Origin: a virus
IMG/VR virus record: IMGVR_UViG_3300001838_000149
Span: 1-35,324 of that record
Strand: one strand, 5' to 3'
Length of the DNA: 35,324 nucleotides
The notes under the pieces are model-generated. The model ran no database searches, was not told where the DNA came from, and saw only the letters and a program-made list of their open reading frames with translations. Positions 29,394-35,324 of the stretch are shown here, in pieces; positions within the stretch are counted from its first letter, which is position 1, and each line of letters opens with the position of its first letter. The position numbers and the translations under genes are program-made.

Positions 29394-30818
29394 CTACGCC
29401 GCATTACTAACCAACTGCCATAACCTCGTAAAATGATTGCGGAAATACTTAGCCATACCGGCGCAGCTATCGGGCGCATCATCATGGGCGCTCTTACCGC
29501 TATCCATACGCATATACGATGTGAGGTTCTCGAAGAACTTACGATACTGCGGTAATTGCCGCCAATCCTCCCGAAATACAAAATTATGCTTGATAAATGC
29601 GGACTGAGCCAATATGCGGGTGTGCTTATTCGTCGTGTTCTTTATGCTACGTATATCACAATAGTTACCCATACGCTCCAACGCCGCCTTTACAGCCTTG
29701 CGGAATAATATCCACGCCGAATTACTCTCTATCTCCGCAGCATCGCATTTATGCCGGTTTATAAGGTCAACACATCCGGGCTCATTCACATCCGTCCCCT
29801 CGTTATTGTATATAACATCCACTATATATATCTTGTCGCCAATAAGGTAACCAACAGGGGCAGACAGATCATCACCTCCCTCATCTGCCGGGTCTATGAA
29901 TGTGAATCTATACTCAGCCAGCTTTTCAACATCAACAGTCGCCGGGTTGTAATAATGGAGCTCTGACTTCGGGAATAACAGGCCCTTAAGGTCAATGGGC
30001 TGCTGCATATACTCAGCCATCCATATAGCCTCGTCTATATCGTTCATGGTCTCCAGGTATTCCTCCGTCGTCCTCACATCCTCACAAAATGAACGGCCCT
30101 GCTCATTGAGCGCGGCTATTGATATTTCCATATCTATCTTACCGTCGTCTATCGCCTTGCCTATAATATCACCTTTGCGCCACCGGGTGCCAATATACAG
30201 CTCAGGGCATCCAGACTCCTTACGGCTGTCCGCGGTGCCCTCCTTCCATTCTATAACCTTCTCATTATATCCCGGACTCAGTGCATGCGTTATGCCCGGA
30301 TAGAGGTCATCATTTATGGCAAGGTTGGCGCCATTACCTATGATGTTGGTACCTACACCACCGCCATAGTACGATCCATTACGCGCCGCAGTAACGCTCC
30401 AGTTCTCCAGCGCCTGGTTATCATCGGACAGTTTTATTTTCGGAAATACCCGTTTATATCGCGGGTCTTCTATCATATTACGCACATGCCGGCTTAGCTT
30501 CTTATATAGAGTTGCTGTACAGCTGTTGCGCATAATGCATAACTCAGGCAGCTTACCTATCCACCATGCACAGAAAAGGGAAGTTATATAGCTCTTTCCG
30601 GCCCTCGGTGGCATAGATACGGATATACGCCTGCTACGGCCATCAATATACTCGTCGTAAAGCCATTGGAACTTACCGGCCACATGCTTAAGGAATGGGC
30701 GCCTGGTGAAGAATGCATTATCATAATACAGGCAGAACTCCCAAAAGTTAAGGTTTGCCAGTCGCCGGTTAATAGACTCGTCCAGCTCCTCAACTGTCGG
30801 CATCTGGTGATTTGCCAT
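29394..30818 (-). CDS. terL: Terminase large subunit
   Basis: A 474-residue packaging motor. The ATPase domain has Walker A PPRAGKS (70-76) and Walker B NLAINDD (165-171, with Asp170/Asp171 at the catalytic place). The nuclease domain has FIDPADEGGDD (from 307, first Asp309), a central EIESNSAW and the C-terminal SAHDDAPDS acidic triplet. It pumps DNA into the prohead and cuts the concatemer. It overlaps the small subunit by 29 bp and is co-transcribed from late promoter 2. Confidence 0.93.
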   Translation of the reverse strand: MANHQMPTVEELDESINRRLANLNFWEFCLYYDNAFFTRRPFLKHVAGKFQWLYDEYIDGRSRRISVSMPPRAGKSYITSLFCAWWIGKLPELCIMRNSCTATLYKKLSRHVRNMIEDPRYKRVFPKIKLSDDNQALENWSVTAARNGSYYGGGVGTNIIGNGANLAINDDLYPGITHALSPGYNEKVIEWKEGTADSRKESGCPELYIGTRWRKGDIIGKAIDDGKIDMEISIAALNEQGRSFCEDVRTTEEYLETMNDIDEAIWMAEYMQQPIDLKGLLFPKSELHYYNPATVDVEKLAEYRFTFIDPADEGGDDLSAPVGYLIGDKIYIVDVIYNNEGTDVNEPGCVDLINRHKCDAAEIESNSAWILFRKAVKAALERMGNYCDIRSIKNTTNKHTRILAQSAFIKHNFVFREDWRQLPQYRKFFENLTSYMRMDSGKSAHDDAPDSCAGMAKYFRNHFTRLWQLVSNAA

Positions 30819-31281
30819 ATTTCAGCTTGTATAGTTCTTCAAATGACAGGTTCTCTATGGAGCTATTCATAGGCAGACCGTCGGTAGTATGATCTACATC
30901 ATGCTTATCACGCCACTGCTTAGGCCTCCTGTTTTTGAGCCAAAATATCAATGATGTGGCATTTGGTGGGTAATACTTAATAATGGGGGTTTCAACTATC
31001 TCGTTATCACAAACACGAATATCTGTATCCGGGTGCTCATATCCCATCGCTGATTTATACAGGCTTTCAACTACATGGCCATCAGCAATATCCTTCCCGG
31101 ATTTTATGGACTCGGAAAATGATATGTGTACTTTTTTCCATTCGTGTATAGTATCTTCGTTTACTTCGAAATACTTAGCCAACTCAGCATCTGTGTGACC
31201 TAACAGGCAGAGTTTATAAGCCTGCTGATCATATTCAGGTTTATACTTCGTCGGTCTGCCTACACGCTTATTTGCTTCCAT
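30790..31281 (-). CDS. terS: Terminase small subunit
   Basis: A 163-residue DNA-recognition subunit. The N-terminal HTH (RVGRPTKYKPEYDQQ, then LCLLGHTDAELAKYFEVNED with the recognition helix TIHEWKKVH) binds the packaging site. The middle (SIKSGKDIADGHVVESLYKS) forms the oligomer ring, and FWLKNRRPKQWRDKHDVDH is the C-terminal motif typical of phage small terminases. The GC-rich repeats 130 bp upstream are a possible target. It begins 4 nt after a late promoter -7 element. Confidence 0.88.
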   Translation of the reverse strand: MEANKRVGRPTKYKPEYDQQAYKLCLLGHTDAELAKYFEVNEDTIHEWKKVHISFSESIKSGKDIADGHVVESLYKSAMGYEHPDTDIRVCDNEIVETPIIKYYPPNATSLIFWLKNRRPKQWRDKHDVDHTTDGLPMNSSIENLSFEELYKLKYGKSPDADS

Positions 31282-31285
31282 GAAG

Positions 31286-31332
31286 TAAAGCTATTATTTA
31301 CACCCTCAATGAAAAAACAGATATATTTTACT
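31286..31332 (-). promoter_or_regulatory. Late promoter 2 (terminase unit)
   Basis: AGTAAAATATA (31332..31322), 28 nt, then TAGCTTTA (31293..31286) on the minus strand, matching seven of the eight-mer's pattern TAnnTTTG except the last base. The terS ATG is 4 nt beyond the -7, so the transcript may begin at or near the ATG. Same layout as the other late promoters. Confidence 0.65.
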
Positions 31333-31410
31333 ATTCTGTTTATTGGGCTGAAACCCGCTACTGTATTGGGTTTTGAGTGTTTTTGTCCCGGTTTGTGCTA
31401 ATGTATGTAT

Positions 31411-31447
31411 CGAAGCCGTCCGCTCTGCTCCCGCTTAACCCGCTTCG
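31411..31447. repeat. GC-rich repeats upstream of the terminase (possible cos/pac)
   Basis: In the 245-bp non-coding gap before terS, CCCGCTT occurs at 31430-31436 and 31439-31445 with 9-bp spacing, followed by a related GCGG-type unit (31417-31423 region). CGAAGC (31411-31416) and GCTTCG (31442-31447) pair around them. Iterated short repeats in a non-coding gap beside the small terminase are a usual form of a packaging recognition site. Direct proof is missing. The rest of the gap shows only late promoter 2 and an AAACCC/GGGTTT hairpin at 31348-31375. Confidence 0.4.
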
Positions 31448-31526
31448 CTATCAAGGATGGAGTATATTTTATTACAAAGTTCGGGAAAAATTTGAGTAAT
31501 CCAAATGCTGACTGAGAATGTTGATT

Positions 31527-32033
31527 TTATTGGTATTCCCACGGCTTTTTCTCTTTAAATAAACTACTAATATGGTGTAAGTCTTTATTGTCGGGTATTT
31601 TCTGTGGGTCAGCCTTGCCGGTTGGCTTATTTGTAAGGGGTTTCAGCCTATTTTTTTCTTCTGCATTCAGTCTCGGCTGGCGCAACCGTTTAGGACATTT
31701 ATCTGATTTCTGCTTCTTTCTTTGGGTTAATCGTGACAGGTCGAAGTATGCTACATTTTCATTACGTATCCTAATAACGGTATATCCAAGACTTTCGAGG
31801 TAAGAAGTACGCTCTTTATCGTATTGATGCTGGTATGTCTCATAGTGGCTTGCTCCATCTATTTCCACTATGATCTTGCCAATACAAAAATCAACGATAT
31901 AATTCCCTATAACCTTTTGACAGGTAAGCAATAGCCCAGCCAGTTCGAGGCGCTCCTTAAACTTAGCCTCATGATATGTAGGCTTTTTTCGCATGTCTTC
32001 AGCACGCTCTTTGAGTACTTCTATTCTTCGCAT
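31527..32033 (-). CDS. DUF559-type (Vsr-like) endonuclease
   Basis: A 168-residue protein from the ATG at 32033. The earlier TTG (32057) lies inside the promoter and is rejected. The N-terminal 110 residues are the DUF559 fold: KPTYHEAKFKERLELAGLLL (Glu22), YIVDFCIGKIIVEIDGASHY (Asp48, Glu57), LGYTVIRIRNENV. These are the PD-(D/E)XK acidic residues of the Vsr superfamily. A 60-residue basic tail (KKQKSDKCPKRLRQPRLN) probably binds DNA. It precedes the terminase, has its own late promoter, and may help packaging or process branched DNA. Confidence 0.75.
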   Translation of the reverse strand: MRRIEVLKERAEDMRKKPTYHEAKFKERLELAGLLLTCQKVIGNYIVDFCIGKIIVEIDGASHYETYQHQYDKERTSYLESLGYTVIRIRNENVAYFDLSRLTQRKKQKSDKCPKRLRQPRLNAEEKNRLKPLTNKPTGKADPQKIPDNKDLHHISSLFKEKKPWEYQ

Positions 32034-32054
32034 AACATCGGTCAGGGATCGGCA

Positions 32055-32101
32055 CAAATGTATTTATGAGAAATGAAGGATAGGATATTTTATATTTTAC
32101 T
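32055..32101 (-). promoter_or_regulatory. Late promoter 1 (DUF559 nuclease)
   Basis: AGTAAAATATA (32101..32091), exactly 28 nt, then TACATTTG (32062..32055), a perfect TAnnTTTG on the minus strand. The ATG at 32033 is 21 nt beyond. No TTG occurs in the -33 region, so the 11-mer probably replaces it as the activator-contact site. Confidence 0.7.
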
Positions 32102-32109
32102 CCTTTGTA

Positions 32110-32499
32110 TTAAATTTCCTTTATAATTATTCCCAATTCATTTTCCATCAGCTTCTTTTTGAGCCGATAGACGGGCAGCTTTCGGGTGTGTGTGGACTTC
32201 ACATCCTCGACCACCACCTCCCCGTCGCATAAGTACACGAAATCGGCTATATACTCACAGACAGATAACTTGAAGCGTACCTGAACATTAATGAAGTGTA
32301 CGGCGCCCATCTGCTGAAACTGCATGAGTTCTGAGAACCTGCAAGCCTCTTTTTTGCTGTCGAACCTTATGCCTGCCATTTCTGTCTTCTGGCTGCGGTA
32401 TTTACTATTTTTGGTGCTGTTACGTTTGCCGGTGAAGTTATAGCCCTTTATTTTGCCCTCCTGTGCCAGTTTCTCGATATGTTCTATGCTCCATGTCAT
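32110..32499 (-). CDS. DUF1064 nuclease-like protein
   Basis: A 129-residue protein. NSKYRSQKTEMAGIRFDSKK then EACRFSELMQFQQMGAV (Glu51) and YIADFVYLCDGEVVVEDVKS (Asp86, Glu98-Asp99, Lys101) match DUF1064, which has a PD-(D/E)XK core, and LPVYRLKKKLMENELG follows as usual. Members sit in phage replication modules and are thought to resolve branched DNA, in the role filled by RusA elsewhere. It starts 12 bp after the DnaA-IV gene. Confidence 0.8.
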   Translation of the reverse strand: MTWSIEHIEKLAQEGKIKGYNFTGKRNSTKNSKYRSQKTEMAGIRFDSKKEACRFSELMQFQQMGAVHFINVQVRFKLSVCEYIADFVYLCDGEVVVEDVKSTHTRKLPVYRLKKKLMENELGIIIKEI

Positions 32500-32511
32500 T
32501 ACTTTTAAAAG

Positions 32512-32931
32512 TTAATTTTTATTTGAAAAAGCATTTACACGGTCTATTATCTTATAGAGCAGCGCCCGGTATTCAGGGTCTGTTTCTATGCGATTATTAA
32601 CGGCATTTACAGAGTGTATGACCGTAGTATGATCCAGATCGAAAAACCTTCCTATATCAACCGTTAGCAACTTTTTTGACTTCAGGATGTACATACATAT
32701 CTGCCTTGCTTCCACCCGCTTTGTGCGCCGGTTCTTCTCTATCAGCTGCTCAGGCGTAAAACCATACAGCTCAGATACCTGGTTAGCAACATCCCTGCAT
32801 ACGCCATCGCTATTGGCAAACTTTATCCTATGAACGATAAGGCCCTCTGTCATGCCTGGATATGCGTATGGTGATATTACTCTTGGCTTTATCAGTAAAT
32901 CTTCGGTTATGTTGTCTTTATTCTTTCCCAT
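32512..32931 (-). CDS. Orphan DnaA domain IV protein
   Basis: A 139-residue protein from the ATG at 32931 (the ATG at 32988 would overlap the previous gene). The C-terminal 85 residues are DnaA domain IV: RTKRVEARQICMYILKSKK, LLTVDIGRFFDLDHTTVIHS (the DHTTV signature) and AVNNRIETDPEYR. The AAA+ and DnaB-binding domains are missing. It could mark a phage origin with DnaA boxes, recruit or compete with host DnaA, or act as a regulator. It lies after dnaB and a small basic gene. Confidence 0.85.
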   Translation of the reverse strand: MGKNKDNITEDLLIKPRVISPYAYPGMTEGLIVHRIKFANSDGVCRDVANQVSELYGFTPEQLIEKNRRTKRVEARQICMYILKSKKLLTVDIGRFFDLDHTTVIHSVNAVNNRIETDPEYRALLYKIIDRVNAFSNKN

Positions 32932-32944
32932 GATGATTGATTTT

Positions 32945-33136
32945 TTAATAGTCTGTTGAGCAAATGAAAATATCGCCGTTGTAATCACGCCAGTCGAAGC
33001 AAGGCTCTGAAACCTCCTGTTTTTTCTTATGATTATTCTTAGCCCATAACCGTGATCGCTGCTTATATGCCTCTTTATTTTTGAGGTAGTGATTATGCTT
33101 CTTTATCTGCATAGGTGTACGTACTTTTGTTTTCAT
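32945..33136 (-). CDS. Small basic protein, 63 aa
   Basis: A 63-residue Lys/Arg/Asn-rich protein (MQIKKHNHYLKNKEAYKQRS; AKNNHKKKQEVSEPCFDWRD). The N-terminal half is a positively charged helix that could bind nucleic acid. It sits between dnaB and the DnaA-IV gene, with a 46-bp AT-rich gap before it. No family is recognised. Confidence 0.6.
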   Translation of the reverse strand: MKTKVRTPMQIKKHNHYLKNKEAYKQRSRLWAKNNHKKKQEVSEPCFDWRDYNGDIFICSTDY

Positions 33137-33182
33137 TGCTGTTGATTTATTTACTTTTTATCTGGGTTTTTATTTTATTTAG

Positions 33183-34664
33183 TTAAAATGGCCCATCATC
33201 GTCTTTGTACGGCAATGAAACCGATTGATAATTATTCCTTATTCCAGACCGCGGATTATCAACCGCAATAGACTCATCGAATATGTTACTTGAATAATCA
33301 ACCCATTTCTGATACTTACCTGAAAACTTAACCTTTATCGCATTGGTGCCGGTAGCTGTTTGTCCATTCCTGTTTTTAGCTACGGACAAAAAACTTTCAT
33401 TATCCTTATGCCAGGGGAAGATTATAATATCCGCATCCTGCTCTATTGCTCCCGACTCACGGAGGTCTGCCGGCGTTGGCTCAGGTACAGACCGGCTCTC
33501 TACATTTCTGTTAAGCTGTGATAGTAGAATAACGGGAATATCCAGTTCTTTGGCCAATTCCTTACAATCGGCAGTTATCCCCGCCACTTCCTGCTCCCGG
33601 TTGTCATTCCTGTTGCGTATAGTCCTTATCAGTTGCAGGTAGTCAATGATCAACAAACCTATATTGTTCTTTTCCTTCCATCTTTTTGCCTGCGCCTTTA
33701 GTTTTGTCCAATTCCGAGTTTTGTCGGCTATCCTTACAGGTAGTTTATGGAAATAGGACATATACTCGCTTATTCGGGAAAATTCATCGTCTGTTAGGTT
33801 TCCAGAGTACACTTTATCGAACGGTATCCGCGATGCAGTGGCAGCCATACGCCTCACTAATTGCTTAGCTCCCATCTCCAAAGACAAAAATCCTACGCTC
33901 ACCCCATGAGATATGGCCGAATTTGCCGCAGATTCGGCGAAATTTAAGGCGATCGCCGTCTTTCCTTTACCTGGCCTTGCTGCAAGTATTATAAGGTCTG
34001 TTTTCTGCCAACCACACAATATGTTATTTAATTCATATATTCCTGTATCCAACCCGGTGAGCGCTGATTTATTATGCCGTTGGATATTAAGGTCTTCGAG
34101 TACTTTCTGGAATATTGAACCTACCGGCGCATCACCGGCTCCGCTGATATTCTTTGTAATGGATGTTAACTCCGTTTCTGCCCGTTCCAGCAGTTCAAAA
34201 GCATCTGTTTGGTCTTCATATGCGGCACCTATGATCGAGCCGGATATTCTTATCAACTCCCTCTGTATAAATTTCTCATATATTATCGCGGCATGTGCCA
34301 TCGCATGCGCAGAACTTATTACCGACCTTGTTAGTGTAGTCAGGTAGGCAGCGCCGCCTATCAATTCCAGCTCATTTACCTTCCGCAGTTGCTCTGTAAC
34401 GGTCAAAAGGTCAACTGGCATGCCTGTGTTTATGCACTCGGACATAGCCTGCCATATCTTTTGGTGAGCATCCACATAAAATATCTCCGGGGATGTGATC
34501 AGGCCCAGCACCGAATTGTAGGTACCGCGCTCTATCAGGCATGCGGCAAGTACCGCCTCCTCCATTTCCGGGGCCTGTGGGGGAACATTTCCAAAAATCA
34601 GCGTAGTCATGTCTGGCTTTCTGCTGCGGCTGTTTCCGAAGTTTTTTTTAATGTTTAGCGTCAT
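33183..34664 (-). CDS. dnaB: Replicative DNA helicase (DnaB type)
   Basis: A 493-residue hexameric helicase. Residues 30-150 are the N-terminal domain (VLAACLIERGTYNSVLGLI; LIGGAAYLTTLTRSV). Residues 185-460 are the RecA-like motor: Walker A AARPGKGKTA (228-237), H1a-type FLSLEMGAKQLVRRM, Walker B IGLLIIDYLQLIR, PVILLSQLNRNVESR with the polar sensor and DLRESGAIEQDADIIIF. Its ATG is 3 bp after the DUF4373 protein stop, so the loader and helicase are made together. It drives phage DNA replication. Confidence 0.93.
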   Translation of the reverse strand: MTLNIKKNFGNSRSRKPDMTTLIFGNVPPQAPEMEEAVLAACLIERGTYNSVLGLITSPEIFYVDAHQKIWQAMSECINTGMPVDLLTVTEQLRKVNELELIGGAAYLTTLTRSVISSAHAMAHAAIIYEKFIQRELIRISGSIIGAAYEDQTDAFELLERAETELTSITKNISGAGDAPVGSIFQKVLEDLNIQRHNKSALTGLDTGIYELNNILCGWQKTDLIILAARPGKGKTAIALNFAESAANSAISHGVSVGFLSLEMGAKQLVRRMAATASRIPFDKVYSGNLTDDEFSRISEYMSYFHKLPVRIADKTRNWTKLKAQAKRWKEKNNIGLLIIDYLQLIRTIRNRNDNREQEVAGITADCKELAKELDIPVILLSQLNRNVESRSVPEPTPADLRESGAIEQDADIIIFPWHKDNESFLSVAKNRNGQTATGTNAIKVKFSGKYQKWVDYSSNIFDESIAVDNPRSGIRNNYQSVSLPYKDDDGPF

Positions 34665-34667
34665 AGG

Positions 34668-35324
34668 TTATTTGCTTTTGTTGTTGTTCCTGAAAGTCCT
34701 CAGTCGTGCGTCGATGTCGAATTTCTTTTCCAATTCCCACGCTATTTTTCCGCTTTTGTTAGTTTGTGGCTGTGTCCAATAGTACCAAAAGTCATTGCAT
34801 AGGTCAGCGCCGTATTTTTCAACGAATGGCTTGATCTTGTCTTTGAAGGCCTCTTTACTGCGGATGATTGTATCGGCACATTTCCATTTAAACCACTCGT
34901 TTTTTTCATATTTCTTTTTAAGTTCATCTGATATATATATATCTTCTTTAGAAGATACTATACTATTATCCTGTCCTGTCTTGTCCTGTCCTGTGCTATC
35001 GTTTGCCATTTTGCCATTAGCATTTGCTATCGTTTCTTTAGCATTTGCCATAGTTTTAGCTTCTTTTTCATGGCATTTGCTATTTTCCCATCTTTTAGCT
35101 GCCCCTTCCTTTCCGGCCTGCGCTCGCTTGTTCCTTATCGCCTGCCTGCTGTCTTTATTCCGTTCTACCCGCTCTGAAGTGATATATCCGTCCTTCAATT
35201 TGAAGAGCATGTATTTATTGATACAGTCCTCAATGAATTGCTTATAAGTCGCTATGTCCATCCTTGCCGCCTTCGACCTAACCCTGTAAAACCTGTCTGT
35301 CAATTCAATTTTCCCTTCTAATTC
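34668..35324 (-). CDS. C-terminal part of DUF4373-type replication protein (continues at 132..1)
   Basis: The frame enters at 35324 with EELEGKIELTDRFYR, continues the DUF4373 domain (KYMLFKLKDGYITSERVER; RNKRAQAGKEGAAKRW) and then a low-complexity Asn/Ala/Lys/Gly linker (35060-34950) encoded by repeated CCTGT and GCCAT tracts. The C-terminal 80 residues (KYEKNEWFKWKCADTIIRS; DLCNDFWYYWTQPQTNKSGK) resemble the DnaD-like module of replication initiators. Joined with 132..1 it gives 262 residues. The role is probably helicase loading or origin binding. Confidence 0.85.
   Translation of the reverse strand, partial: ELEGKIELTDRFYRVRSKAARMDIATYKQFIEDCINKYMLFKLKDGYITSERVERNKDSRQAIRNKRAQAGKEGAAKRWENSKCHEKEAKTMANAKETIANANGKMANDSTGQDKTGQDNSIVSSKEDIYISDELKKKYEKNEWFKWKCADTIIRSKEAFKDKIKPFVEKYGADLCNDFWYYWTQPQTNKSGKIAWELEKKFDIDARLRTFRNNNKSK

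Noticed and set aside
31448-31473. A fifth AGTAAAATATA-like word near 31463
   Set aside because: It differs by one base and has no TAnnTTTG 28 nt downstream; it stands behind the end of the DUF559 gene rather than before a start.
32034-32057. TTG start at 32057 for the DUF559 nuclease
   Set aside because: That codon lies inside the -7 element of late promoter 1; the ATG at 32033 is used instead.
1-35324. CRISPR arrays or insertion sequences
   Set aside because: No regularly spaced direct repeats, no transposase and no terminal inverted repeats were seen on either strand.

Overview
The window reads as one complete, circularly permuted genome of a temperate siphovirus-type phage of a Bacteroidota host, 35,324 bp. 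The main evidence for closure is at the ends. The minus-strand reading frame at 35324 stays open and continues in frame into positions 132..1, where it finds an ATG start. The joined 262-codon gene is a recognisable phage replication protein (DUF4373 type). Every module expected of a tailed phage is present once: integration, immunity, recombination, replication, packaging, head, tail, fibres and lysis. The host group is suggested by signal peptides ending in ..AQ, promoter elements of the TAnnTTTG / TTTG type, few purine-rich ribosome binding sites, and protein families typical of Bacteroidota phages. A Sphingobacteriia/Chitinophagia-type host is my best guess, not a demonstrated one.

Layout. 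The lysogeny block lies mostly on the plus strand at about 5.5-9.5 kb. It holds a small DUF2158-like gene, an S24/LexA-like repressor, a secreted accessory protein, an XRE regulator, an attachment site made of the 3' end of a tRNA-Lys(CTT), and a tyrosine integrase. A minus-strand early operon starts from a promoter at about 5.44 kb. It passes through a structured 330-nt leader, a small HTH gene, small membrane and hypothetical genes, an annealing-protein candidate with a YqaJ exonuclease, and a cytosine methyltransferase broken by a nonsense codon. It then crosses the window boundary into the DUF4373 protein, DnaB helicase, an orphan DnaA domain IV protein and a DUF1064 nuclease. The late genes, also on the minus strand, follow in the order DUF559 nuclease, TerS, TerL, portal, protease, capsid, connectors, tail tube, tail chaperone-like genes, tape measure, tail tip, fibres, holin, u-spanin, endolysin, tRNA(CAT) and two tiny membrane peptides.

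Two regulatory signals stand out. (1) Four late transcription units (DUF559 nuclease, TerS/TerL, portal-head-tail, fibre-lysis) are each preceded by an identical 11-mer AGTAAAATATA, exactly 28 nt upstream of a TAnnTTTG-like -7 element. This looks like a phage-specific, activator-dependent late promoter class. (2) A 26-bp exact repeat containing inverted repeats overlaps two minus-strand promoters in the immunity region and the start codon of the repressor. It is a strong operator candidate.

Accessory genes that probably alter the lysogen are a lipoprotein gene on the plus strand inside the tail region and a secreted protein gene just after the repressor. Several genes of fewer than 60 codons, mostly membrane peptides packed by ATGA or TAATG overlaps, complete the operons.
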